From Acidimicrobiales bacterium (GTDB taxonomy: Bacteria > Actinomycetota > Acidimicrobiia > Acidimicrobiales > Poriferisodalaceae): a stretch of 64,000 nucleotides of DNA. Under the pieces are notes generated by a model. The model worked only from the letters and a program-made list of their open reading frames with translations, made no database searches and had not been told where the DNA came from. Below are positions 17,931-25,968 of this stretch, in pieces (position 1 is the stretch's first letter; the number at the start of each line of letters is the position of its first letter). Location: positions 48,314 to 112,313 of the forward strand of contig JASLTG010000007.1 of the NCBI GenBank assembly GCA_030743005.1, read 5' to 3'. Position numbers and translations under genes: made by a program.

Positions 17931-18656
17931 ATGCGCGTCGATGGCAGAGCCAATGATGATTTACGTCCCATCTCGTTTGAACGTAATTTCACCGACCAGA
18001 CCCCAGGGTCGGTGCTTGTGAGCTTCGGCCGTACCAAAGTTCTGTGCACGGTGTCTATTGACGACGATGTTCCACGATGGATGCGAGGTAACGGGGAAGG
18101 TTGGGTTACCGCTGAGTACGCGATGCTTCCTGGATCTAGCGGAGAACGCGTTGGCCGTGAAGCGAAAAAAGGAAAACAAAAAGGTCGGACACTCGAAATA
18201 GAGAGACTCATCGGACGAGCCCTGAGAGCTGTCTGCGACATGAAGGTTCTGGGTGAACGCGAAGTAACTGTTGACTGTGACGTTCTCCAAGCAGATGGGG
18301 GTACCCGAACAGCATCAATTTGTGGTGGGTACGTAGCTCTCCATGACGCGTTTAGTCGACTGGTTGATGACGGAACCTTGAACGAGCATCCACTGGCTGA
18401 TTATTGCGCGGCGATTTCGGTGGGCATAGTGGGAGAAGATCTCTGTTTGGATCTGCCATACGTCGAAGATGCGGGCGCCGAAGTTGATATGAACGTAGTA
18501 ATGACAGGTTCTGGAAAATTCGTTGAAGTGCAAGGCACGGCCGAAGGAGAACCGTTCGACAGCGAGCAACTAGATGGTTTACTTCGTTTGGCAGAAAAGG
18601 GCATTAACGAGATCATCGATCTTCAACGGTCGATTCTTTCCGAAAACGCAGATTGA
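17931..18656 (+). CDS. rph: Ribonuclease PH
   Basis: 241 aa from the ATG at 17931 (AAAGGAAA spaced 5 bases). The phosphorolytic exoribonuclease trims the 3' ends of tRNA precursors. Typical landmarks are [32 protein letters not shown], the basic [22 protein letters not shown] stretch and [17 protein letters not shown]. Length agrees with the family. Its stop codon overlaps the start of rdgB. Confidence 0.97.
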   Translation: MRVDGRANDDLRPISFERNFTDQTPGSVLVSFGRTKVLCTVSIDDDVPRWMRGNGEGWVTAEYAMLPGSSGERVGREAKKGKQKGRTLEIERLIGRALRAVCDMKVLGEREVTVDCDVLQADGGTRTASICGGYVALHDAFSRLVDDGTLNEHPLADYCAAISVGIVGEDLCLDLPYVEDAGAEVDMNVVMTGSGKFVEVQGTAEGEPFDSEQLDGLLRLAEKGINEIIDLQRSILSENAD

Positions 18657-19237
18657 AAGCCGTGCGTTTGGTCATGGCTTCAGCCAACGCTCACAAAGCT
18701 ATCGAGATAGCCGAGATCCTCGCTGGTCATGACATACAGCCACGGCCTCATGATTTAGGAGACATCGTTGAAAATGAAAAAACTCTTGAAGGTAATGCCC
18801 GACTCAAGGCCGTTGCGGTGTGCAACCAAACTGGTTCTCCAGCAGTTGCCGACGACACAGGCCTTGAGGTTGATGCGTTAGGAGGCCTCCCAGGGGTGCG
18901 GAGCGCACGATTTGCGGGAGAGTCAGCAACCGATGTCGAAAATTTGTCAAAGCTGCTAGATGAGATGCGGAAAGTTCCCGATGGTGACCGCACGGCACGT
19001 TTCCGCACTGTGGCGTTAGTGGTATTCCCTGACGGGCACGAAATTTTGGCGCACGGTGTAGTAGAAGGCACCATTACCTCGAGCCCCAGTGGCAGCGGCG
19101 GTTTCGGCTATGACTCAATTTTTGTCCCAGACGAAGGCAAAGGGCTGACCTTTGCTGAAATGGAACCAGAAGCGAAGAACATCATTAGCCATCGCGGTAG
19201 AGCATTTCGTTCATTAGCGAAGATGTTGGAGGACTGA
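18653..19237 (+). CDS. rdgB: dITP/XTP pyrophosphatase RdgB (HAM1)
   Basis: 194 aa; a TTG start at 18653 overlaps the rph stop (TTGA), with an in-frame GTG at 18662 as alternative. It removes non-canonical purine nucleoside triphosphates. Family signatures: [16 protein letters not shown] (nucleotide loop, usually T-x-N-x-x-K), [37 protein letters not shown] and [18 protein letters not shown]. The first motif has ANAHK instead of the common TNNxHK. Translationally coupled to rph. Confidence 0.95.
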   Translation: MKAVRLVMASANAHKAIEIAEILAGHDIQPRPHDLGDIVENEKTLEGNARLKAVAVCNQTGSPAVADDTGLEVDALGGLPGVRSARFAGESATDVENLSKLLDEMRKVPDGDRTARFRTVALVVFPDGHEILAHGVVEGTITSSPSGSGGFGYDSIFVPDEGKGLTFAEMEPEAKNIISHRGRAFRSLAKMLED

Positions 19238-20230
19238 TTACCAGTGGCGTAAATCGATATCCCATCGATCTACGACTTCGCCTTTTGAGACCAGATGAAG
19301 CACTTGGTGCTTCGCCATCGTTGGGTCGATATGAGCCGGTACTAGAGAAACCCGATCTCCAACCTTTAATGACCAGTCTGGAACAAGATTCGTATGCTCA
19401 TCAGAACAAAATAGGATTTCTCCGTCTACCCAACTCGGATTGCCGTGGTCCATTCCTTGAGCTTTCAGACCAGCATCGCAGACAGCGAACTTTTCAGCCA
19501 CTGACACAATGGTTGATTGCAAGAATAAACCTTGACTAAAGGGCTGATCGGTTTGTTCGGTATACGCAGTGTCCATTAGTACGTAGGACCCGGCCTGTAT
19601 CTCATTGACCCAGGTGTTGATTGCATGAGTTCCAGTCCCACCACCGGTTATTAGTTCACCACCAACCAAGCTGTGAGCCTCTAGAAGTCGTTCCATTGCT
19701 GCTTTCACCAGTTCGTGACGACGATCGATATCTACTACGCCCATAGCGTGTCCTTCGTAACCCATGACTCCACGAACCGCGATATTTGAAGCGCGAGCCC
19801 GGTCGGCGAGTTGAGCAGCTTCGTCAACTTCGCATCCGCAGCGAAATCCGACACGGATATCTATGACGCATTCTCTTATGCCGGCTTCGGCTGCGGCATC
19901 GATAGTTGCGTCGCTATCAACTGCAACTGTTATCCGCGCGTTGGTAGCTGCCATTGCTGCGAGCCGGCTTACGTCAACTGTCTCATTTGCTAGAAGTAGA
20001 TCGTCGCCTAGGCCCGCCTCAGCCAAACCCAAGACTTCGCGACTGGTAGCGCACGTAAAACCTTGATGACCTGCGTCGTGCTGAAGTCGAGCCAGAGCGC
20101 TTGTCTTATGGGCTTTGACATGCGGACGCAGCCGATTTCCTGGCAATCGCTTAGCCATCTCAGCGATGTTGGATTGCAGGACATCAACGTCCGCCCACAA
20201 AGCTGGGGTCGGAAGCTCATCAATATGCAT
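19238..20230 (-). CDS. PLP-dependent D-threonine aldolase/DSD-like protein
   Basis: 330 aa, fold-type III (alanine racemase N-terminal) enzyme. The PLP lysine is in PHVKAHKT near residue 40, and [10 protein letters not shown] binds the phosphate. The C-terminal half, with the metal-dependent D-threonine aldolase/D-serine dehydratase domain, has an HID motif where the family usually shows HxC (a metal pair). Likely cleaves or dehydrates a D-3-hydroxy amino acid. Its stop abuts that of rdgB; its start region overlaps the longest possible clpP frame. Confidence 0.85.
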   Translation of the reverse strand: MHIDELPTPALWADVDVLQSNIAEMAKRLPGNRLRPHVKAHKTSALARLQHDAGHQGFTCATSREVLGLAEAGLGDDLLLANETVDVSRLAAMAATNARITVAVDSDATIDAAAEAGIRECVIDIRVGFRCGCEVDEAAQLADRARASNIAVRGVMGYEGHAMGVVDIDRRHELVKAAMERLLEAHSLVGGELITGGGTGTHAINTWVNEIQAGSYVLMDTAYTEQTDQPFSQGLFLQSTIVSVAEKFAVCDAGLKAQGMDHGNPSWVDGEILFCSDEHTNLVPDWSLKVGDRVSLVPAHIDPTMAKHQVLHLVSKGEVVDRWDIDLRHW

Positions 20231-20287
20231 GCAATGAGCCTACGACGGACCAAGGTGCCGCCGCTGACAGCAGATAACCTCCAAGTT

Positions 20288-20884
20288 ATGTCAGAGCTTC
20301 ATTCCGCTAGTGCGCTGTCCACTGGAATCCCAGCTGGCCCCGGTGAGATATACAACCGGTTACTTAATGACCGAATCGTTTTTCTTGGTACCGAAGTCGA
20401 TGATGAAATAGCAAACATCCTTTGTGCCCAGATGCTGTTCTTGGAGGGCCAGGACCGAGAAAAAGACATTTGGTTGTACATCAACAGTCCCGGTGGTTCT
20501 GTTACTGCCGGCATGGCTATATACGACACGATGCAGTTTGTCTCGTGTGATGTCGCCACGGTATGTATGGGACTGGGAGCCTCAATGGGCCAGTTCCTTC
20601 TAACGGCCGGGGCAGCAGACAAGAGATATTGCTTGCCGCACGCTCGGGTGATGATGCATCAACCTTCAGGTGGAGTGAGAGGACAGGCCTCAGATATAGC
20701 GATCCAAGCTGAACAGATGGCGTATATCAAGCGGCTAATGGCTGAACGAATAGCTCTACACAGTGGCCAAGATGTGGATCAAATTCAGATCGATAGCGAA
20801 CGGGACCGCTGGTTTACATCTGAAGAAGCCAAAGAGTACGGACTTTGCGATCATGTGATCGTTAAACGAGGCGAGATAATTTAG
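20288..20884 (+). CDS. clpP: ATP-dependent Clp protease proteolytic subunit
   Basis: 198 aa from the ATG at 20288, giving the usual ClpP length; in-frame ATGs at 20225 and 20234 would overlap the divergent aldolase start, and no clear ribosome site decides the matter. The catalytic triad is visible: Ser in GLGASMGQ, His in MMHQPSGG, and Asp in the [12 protein letters not shown] region. The strand [18 protein letters not shown] forms the substrate-binding loop. Actinobacteria usually carry paired clpP1-clpP2; only one is here and no clpX follows, so the partner is elsewhere. Confidence 0.95.
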   Translation: MSELHSASALSTGIPAGPGEIYNRLLNDRIVFLGTEVDDEIANILCAQMLFLEGQDREKDIWLYINSPGGSVTAGMAIYDTMQFVSCDVATVCMGLGASMGQFLLTAGAADKRYCLPHARVMMHQPSGGVRGQASDIAIQAEQMAYIKRLMAERIALHSGQDVDQIQIDSERDRWFTSEEAKEYGLCDHVIVKRGEII

Positions 20885-20895
20885 CGTCGCTAAAT
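20879..20895. terminator. Short hairpin between convergent genes
   Basis: ATTTAGCG and its reverse complement are separated by one base, spanning the clpP stop codon and the gap before the convergent lipoprotein gene. It can form a 7-bp stem on either strand. A T-run is lacking, so its strength as a terminator is uncertain. Confidence 0.4.
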
Positions 20896-20899
20896 CTGA

Positions 20900-21319
20900 C
20901 TATGGAGCAGGGCTGCAGGTGCGAGCCACAAATGCGGCGAGCTTTGTTACGGAGTCAGATAACTGATCCTCGAATTCCTGTTGAGCGGCTCCAATAGCGG
21001 CTGATCGCTCTAATGAGTCTTCGAATTTGGTGTTGTTAACCGCGTTAGTTAACGCCAATAGGAAAGCCGCTACAAGCTCCGCGTCCCTTTGGATTTCATG
21101 AGGTGCTTCTTTGGCTACGCGCGCTGCTTGTGCCGCAGTTTGAGTTAAAGCGCCTCTGGTCGCAGCGTCATCTGAAGGGGAGACTTCTGCACTAAGTGCA
21201 TCGACTTTTTGTAATTCTGCTGAAGCTTCACAAAATGAGGCCTCTTGGCTCGCAGTACTGCAACTGGTAACAACTATTGTCGCGACGATAGCGACAGCAC
21301 AGCGCAGGGTTGTTGTCAC
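20900..21319 (-). CDS. Small lipoprotein, unknown function
   Basis: 139 aa from a GTG that overlaps the rpe stop by four bases. Signal with lipobox VVTSC (Cys20). The mature part is Ala-rich and mostly helical, with two further Cys (one in ASFCEAS, one in ARTCSPAP) that could form a disulfide. No family recognised. Translational coupling to rpe is clear from the overlap but says nothing on function. Confidence 0.75.
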   Translation of the reverse strand: MTTTLRCAVAIVATIVVTSCSTASQEASFCEASAELQKVDALSAEVSPSDDAATRGALTQTAAQAARVAKEAPHEIQRDAELVAAFLLALTNAVNNTKFEDSLERSAAIGAAQQEFEDQLSDSVTKLAAFVARTCSPAP

Positions 21320-21996
21320 CCCGATTGGGCTTCTGTAGCTATGCGCCGAAGGTCTTGAACTCCGTGTTCAAGACCTTCTTCGTACTTGTACAGAGCACTT
21401 CCAGAAACCAATACATTTGCCCCCGCAGCCGCAGCTCCGGAAATCGTTGAAGCCGAAATTCCGCCGTCCACCTCGATGTCGACGTCGTAGCCGCCTTTGT
21501 CTATGAGGTTGCGCAGCGCCGTTACTTTGGACTCCATGCTTGCAATGTAGGCCTGGCCGCCGAACCCGGGATTGACTGTCATGACCAACACCATGTCCAA
21601 CATGTCGAGAACCGAAGCAACTGAATCCAGTGGAGTGGAGGGATTGAGCGCCGCAGCTGGGCTGCATCCAAGATCTCTTATTCGTCCGAGAGTCCGGTGA
21701 AGGTGGGAAGTTGTTTCAACGTGGACTATGACCATCTGACAGCCGGCCTCAACGTAGTTAGGAAGCATTTCATCAGGGTTTGTGACCATCAAATGAGCTT
21801 CGAACATGACATCCACATGTTCTCGACAAGCTGCAATGACGTCGGGTCCAAACGTCAAGTTGGGAACAAAGTTTCCGTCCATCACGTCCCATTGAATCCG
21901 ATCAACTCCGGCAGCTTCGAGCGCAACACATTCTTCCCCGAGTCGGGAAAAGTCAGCTGGTAGTACAGAAGGAACGATCTGAATAGGGCGATTCAT
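21316..21996 (-). CDS. rpe: Ribulose-phosphate 3-epimerase
   Basis: 226 aa TIM-barrel enzyme that interconverts ribulose 5-phosphate and xylulose 5-phosphate in the pentose phosphate pathway. Metal ligands and catalytic acids are visible: IQWDVMDGNFVPNLTFGP, EAHLMV, MTVNPGFGGQAYI and IEVDGGIS. Length and motifs are standard. It is divergent from the RNA methyltransferase gene with only 24 bases between the chosen starts. Confidence 0.97.
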   Translation of the reverse strand: MNRPIQIVPSVLPADFSRLGEECVALEAAGVDRIQWDVMDGNFVPNLTFGPDVIAACREHVDVMFEAHLMVTNPDEMLPNYVEAGCQMVIVHVETTSHLHRTLGRIRDLGCSPAAALNPSTPLDSVASVLDMLDMVLVMTVNPGFGGQAYIASMESKVTALRNLIDKGGYDVDIEVDGGISASTISGAAAAGANVLVSGSALYKYEEGLEHGVQDLRRIATEAQSG

Positions 21997-22020
21997 GTAG
22001 TGGACCGTAGTCTGGGATTG

Positions 22021-23211
22021 ATGTCTAAAAGGGTCAACATTTACGATCTAGCTGTTGGAGGCGAAGGAGTAGGCCGTCTAGAGGACGGACGAATCGTCTT
22101 CGTGGCTGGCGCGGCAGTTAACGATGAGCTGCAGGTCGAGCTGACTCAAGAGAAAAGTAGGTATGCGCGAGGGAGCATTCTTGAGATAATTTCGGCTGGA
22201 GAAGGTCGACGCGAACCCTCCTGTCAGCATGTCGACAGAGGCTGTGGCGGTTGCGACTGGCAGCACTTAACCGAAGACGCTCAGGCGGATGCCAAAATTT
22301 CCGCCGTTGAAGATTCACTCGTCAAGCTTGGTTCGGTCGTTGCACCGGACGTCGGATATGTCGCCGGTCCAGCCAAGTCGCATTACCGGACGACCTTGCG
22401 AGTCGCCGTTGAGAATGGACGACCCGCATACAGGCGGTCGCGTTCGAACGAGTTAGTCCAAATTGACGACTGCTTCGTTGCTCATCCATTGATGGAAGAC
22501 ATCTTGGCTGAGGGCTTCTTTGCAGATGCCGCTGAAGTCACGATTCGAGTTGGATCACGTACCGGAGATCGATTGGTCATGGGAGAACCTCACGCGAAGA
22601 ACTTCCGATTACCGGATGACGTCAAGATCGTCGGGAGAAACCAAGCGCGTAAAGGCGCAAGTGCCTACATCGTGGAGGAGGCCGCGGGAATTGATTGGAA
22701 GATTTCCGCCCGGTCGTTCTTCCAGAGTTCTCCTGAGGGTGCTGAGATGTTGACCGCACTAGCTGCAGAATGGTTGACGGTGCACGACGTTGGTGAACAG
22801 GTTCTAGTTGACCTTTATGCCGGGGTGGGCTTGTTTTCTGGCACTGTCGGTGACTGGTTTGAGAAAGTCACAGCAGTTGAATCTTCAGTTTCGGCTGTTA
22901 AAGACGCTATGCACAACCTCGGACCGCATGTAGCTATCCATCGGACTCAAGTTGAACGGTGGGTTCCCGAACTTGCCGATGTAGTAATAGCGGATCCGCC
23001 GCGCAGCGGACTACGAGCCGAAGGAGTTGACCAGATCCGCAAGACCGAGGCACCGCATGTTCTTCTCGTTTCTTGTGACGCTGGCGCCCTTGGAAGAGAT
23101 GCATCTTTGATGATCGCAGCGGGATATGAACTCGACCAAGTCGATGTTGTAGATATGTTTCCCCAAACGAGCCACGTCGAAGTTGTCTCAGGGTGGATAC
23201 GCAGTAGCTGA
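22021..23211 (+). CDS. RumA/TrmA-type RNA (uracil-5-)-methyltransferase
   Basis: 396 aa from the ATG at 22021 (GTG at 22000 possible). A TRAM RNA-binding domain (about 1-55) precedes the iron-sulfur region with four Cys in SCQHVDRGCGGCDW and surrounding residues. The SAM motif is VLVDLYAGVGLFSG, followed by IADPPRSGL and the catalytic Cys in LLVSCDAGALGRD. Members methylate C5 of uridine in 23S rRNA or tRNA; which base cannot be told here. It ends 10 bases before a strong terminator. Confidence 0.9.
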   Translation: MSKRVNIYDLAVGGEGVGRLEDGRIVFVAGAAVNDELQVELTQEKSRYARGSILEIISAGEGRREPSCQHVDRGCGGCDWQHLTEDAQADAKISAVEDSLVKLGSVVAPDVGYVAGPAKSHYRTTLRVAVENGRPAYRRSRSNELVQIDDCFVAHPLMEDILAEGFFADAAEVTIRVGSRTGDRLVMGEPHAKNFRLPDDVKIVGRNQARKGASAYIVEEAAGIDWKISARSFFQSSPEGAEMLTALAAEWLTVHDVGEQVLVDLYAGVGLFSGTVGDWFEKVTAVESSVSAVKDAMHNLGPHVAIHRTQVERWVPELADVVIADPPRSGLRAEGVDQIRKTEAPHVLLVSCDAGALGRDASLMIAAGYELDQVDVVDMFPQTSHVEVVSGWIRSS

Positions 23212-23221
23212 GTAAAAAAGT

Positions 23222-23248
23222 TTTGGCGCCCACTTAGTGGGCGCCAAA
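23222..23248. terminator. Bidirectional intrinsic terminator
   Basis: A perfect 12-bp stem (arm TTTGGCGCCCAC) with a TTA loop sits between the convergent methyltransferase and thiolase genes. An A-run just upstream (23213-23219) serves as T-run for the minus-strand transcript. Confidence 0.85.
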
Positions 23249-23270
23249 GTTCACTGTTGATGAAGTGCGG

Positions 23271-24500
23271 TTAGCTCAACCGTTCAACGATCATTGCCAT
23301 TCCTTGGCCACCACCAACACACATGGATTCCAGCCCGAAGGTTTTGTCGGAGTCCTCGAGGCCGTGGAGCAGCGTCGTCATGATCCGGGCCCCAGTTTGA
23401 CCGAACGGATGGCCAAGAGCGATTGCTCCGCCATTCACGTTGAGTTGATCGACCATATCGATTCCCAATTCATCCGCTGACGGAATGACCTGTGCAGCAA
23501 ATGCCTCGTTGATTTCGACTAGGTCAATGTCGCTCATAGTCATATCTGCCCGAGCCAGAACACGTTTTATTGCCTCAATTGGGCCCAGTCCCATGATTTC
23601 AGGGTTGAGAGCTGACACTGAGCTGGCAATGATTCGAGCCAGGGGAGTGATTCCTAACTCTTCAGCGCGTTTGCGGCTCATCACCACAACGGCGGCGGCT
23701 CCATCATTAAGTGGGCAGGCATTGCCGGCAGTGACGCGGCCGTCAGGCCTGAATACGGGCTTTAACTGGGATACCGCGTCCAAGGTGACTCCAGCTCGTG
23801 GACCGTCATCGGTAGAGACGATGGTTCCATCTGGCATGGTGACCGGTGTGATGTCCATTTCAAAGAAGCCCCGGCTAATTGCAGCCTCGGCTTTGTTTTG
23901 GCTCATCACTCCGTATTCATCCATTGCCTCGCGGCTAACACCTTTGAGTTCAGCTACGTTCTCGGCAGTCTGACCCATAGCGATAAACAGGTCGGGAAGG
24001 CCCTCTGCGGGAGTCCAATCTCCGTGTCCTCCCTCAGCGCGTACCTTTGATCGTGCACCTGGGGCTTTGAATATTGGGTTAGCGGTGTCAGGGAGGCTGT
24101 CGGCGTTTCCTTTTCCGTAACGAGAAACACACTCAACACCGGCTGCGATAAACGCGTCGCCTTCACCCGCTTTAATGGCGTGGGCAGCCATACGGATGGT
24201 TTGGAGTGAAGAAGAGCAGTAGCGGTTAACGGTCGTGCCTGGAACATCTCCAAGGCCCGCGAGTACTGCGGTAGCTCGCCCGATGTTGAAGCCTTGTTCA
24301 CCGCCAGGTGATCCGGTTCCCATGATGAGGTCTTCGATCTCTTCGGGAGGAAGTTCGGGGACTTGCTCCAAGACCTTGTTGACGATTTGAGCGCTGAGAT
24401 CGTCGGGCCTGATCTCGGTCATAGAGCCTTTAAAGGCTCGACCAATCGGGCTACGGGCGGTTGCAACTATGACCGGGTCGGTCGAGGCGTCGGTACTCAT
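23271..24500 (-). CDS. Acetyl-CoA C-acyltransferase (thiolase)
   Basis: 409 aa from the ATG at 24500, preceded by AAGGGA; longer in-frame starts up to 24548 are less likely. It cleaves or condenses acyl-CoA through a ping-pong mechanism. Nucleophile Cys95 lies in NRYCSSSLQT, the active-site NEAFAAQ, GGAIALGHPFGQTGAR with His, and the second Cys in CVGGGQGMA are all present. Likely used in beta-oxidation. An imperfect operator-like repeat lies 39 bases upstream of the start, so it may be controlled by a dimeric (for example TetR-type) regulator. Confidence 0.95.
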   Translation of the reverse strand: MSTDASTDPVIVATARSPIGRAFKGSMTEIRPDDLSAQIVNKVLEQVPELPPEEIEDLIMGTGSPGGEQGFNIGRATAVLAGLGDVPGTTVNRYCSSSLQTIRMAAHAIKAGEGDAFIAAGVECVSRYGKGNADSLPDTANPIFKAPGARSKVRAEGGHGDWTPAEGLPDLFIAMGQTAENVAELKGVSREAMDEYGVMSQNKAEAAISRGFFEMDITPVTMPDGTIVSTDDGPRAGVTLDAVSQLKPVFRPDGRVTAGNACPLNDGAAAVVVMSRKRAEELGITPLARIIASSVSALNPEIMGLGPIEAIKRVLARADMTMSDIDLVEINEAFAAQVIPSADELGIDMVDQLNVNGGAIALGHPFGQTGARIMTTLLHGLEDSDKTFGLESMCVGGGQGMAMIVERLS

Positions 24501-24538
24501 TTGGGTCCCTTCATGCAGGATTAGCGACTTGGGAAACA

Positions 24539-24559
24539 TTACCCCCACTTTGGAGGTAA
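24539..24559. promoter_or_regulatory. Operator-like inverted repeat upstream of thiolase
   Basis: Arms TTACCCCCA and TGGAGGTAA (one mismatch) around a 3-base spacer, between the divergent thiolase and membrane-protein genes. Size and position suit a TetR-type binding site; no regulator gene is adjacent. Confidence 0.35.
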
Positions 24560-24601
24560 ATGCCTATTTGTCTGCCTACCTCTACCATCAACTCAGTGAA
24601 T

Positions 24602-25894
24602 ATGCCCATCTACGCTCATGGCGTCGGCCCAGTAGGTGAATTGCCGATGTCGGTAACGACTCTAGGGTTGGTGGCAGCGGCAGCTCTCATGATCTCCTTC
24701 GCAGCCCTGGTGTCAGGGTGGCAACAGCCGCAGTTCCCAGAAGCGGGATCGGGCCGTTCGTTGCTGACGACTAATTCTGTGGGTGGAAGAGTTGGCGTGG
24801 TTGTTGGTCGCACACTGGGTGTTTCGTTACTAGGTACGGCTTTAGCGTCTTGTTTTTGGGTTGCGGATGACACCTTGGTCAATATTGCACCGCGGATAGT
24901 TTTTGTAGCTCTCTGGGTCTTTGTTCCCGTTGGATCAGCCTTTGTGGGTGACTTGTGGCGTTGGATGAGCCCGTTTGAAATATTGGCAGGCTTGGGGGAT
25001 CGTCGATCTGGCGATGGTGGGACCAGAGAGTGGAATCTGCATGCAGCCGCGACGTTGTTGGCAGGGTTTCTTTGGTTGGAGTTGGCTTATCATCGACCTG
25101 CCGGTAGGACTCCTTTGACCGTGCTGCTGCTCGTGTGGACCGCGTGGAGTGGAATTGGGGCATGTGTTAACGGCCGCGACTGGTTGCGATCACATGACCC
25201 GTTAGCTGTCTTTGTTCGACTTGTGGCTTCCATGTCGCCGGTCCATGTTTCCGACAACTCATTGCGGTGTCGACGTCCTCTGGTGGGGCTAGGTCAAATA
25301 CCGGTTCAAAAGGGTGTTGCCGCAGTGGTGCTCGTAGTTCTCGGAGGTACCTCATTTGACGGGTTGTCAAGGACGAGTTGGTGGGGTGACATTATTGGAG
25401 GTCGTACCGGCTGGAACGCCACAGCTTTCAATACTGTGGGGTTGCTGTTTTCGATGTCGTTGGTTACGGCACTGTTTTTGGGTTGCGTTCGATGGATGCA
25501 ACGACGAGATGGCAATGATGACGCCGATTTTGAAGATGGGTTTGCGCTCTCACTGGTTCCGGTGGCTGTTGGTTACGCCATTGCGCACTACATAGGAATG
25601 GCTGTCTTTGAAGGTCAACAGTTATTCATACAAATGAGTGACCCTTTCGATCGCGGATGGAATTTGTTCGGAAGCGCTGACGGATACATCAATTATCGGG
25701 TTGTAGGACCGACGGCTCTGGCAGCAATTCAGGCGCTCGGAATAATCGGAGGACATCTTGCTGGGGTCATGGTTGGACATGACCGGGCACTTGCGACATT
25801 GCGCAAAAAGGATGACGTAACGGCTCAACTGCCGCTGGTGATACTTCTAGCGTCGTTGACTGCTATTGCCCTGATGTTGCTTGTAGAGGTTTAA
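24602..25894 (+). CDS. Polytopic membrane protein, fenitrothion-hydrolase-like
   Basis: About 430 aa from the ATG at 24602 (in-frame GTG at 24596 also possible). The N-terminus carries an AHGVG motif followed by a first membrane segment (VTTLGLVAAAALMISFAALV), and about nine to eleven hydrophobic helices follow. This arrangement resembles the actinobacterial family that databases label fenitrothion hydrolase, a label that is not biochemically secure. The conserved His at the outer N-terminus and RGWNLFGSADGYINY near the C-terminus are the notable conserved points. Function unknown. Confidence 0.75.
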   Translation: MPIYAHGVGPVGELPMSVTTLGLVAAAALMISFAALVSGWQQPQFPEAGSGRSLLTTNSVGGRVGVVVGRTLGVSLLGTALASCFWVADDTLVNIAPRIVFVALWVFVPVGSAFVGDLWRWMSPFEILAGLGDRRSGDGGTREWNLHAAATLLAGFLWLELAYHRPAGRTPLTVLLLVWTAWSGIGACVNGRDWLRSHDPLAVFVRLVASMSPVHVSDNSLRCRRPLVGLGQIPVQKGVAAVVLVVLGGTSFDGLSRTSWWGDIIGGRTGWNATAFNTVGLLFSMSLVTALFLGCVRWMQRRDGNDDADFEDGFALSLVPVAVGYAIAHYIGMAVFEGQQLFIQMSDPFDRGWNLFGSADGYINYRVVGPTALAAIQALGIIGGHLAGVMVGHDRALATLRKKDDVTAQLPLVILLASLTAIALMLLVEV

Positions 25895-25968
25895 CTTTGA
25901 GCGCCGCGAACTAGACGGAAAATCGGTGAACAAACCTGTGGTCAGGTTTCCAGTCGCTGATTTGAGCC

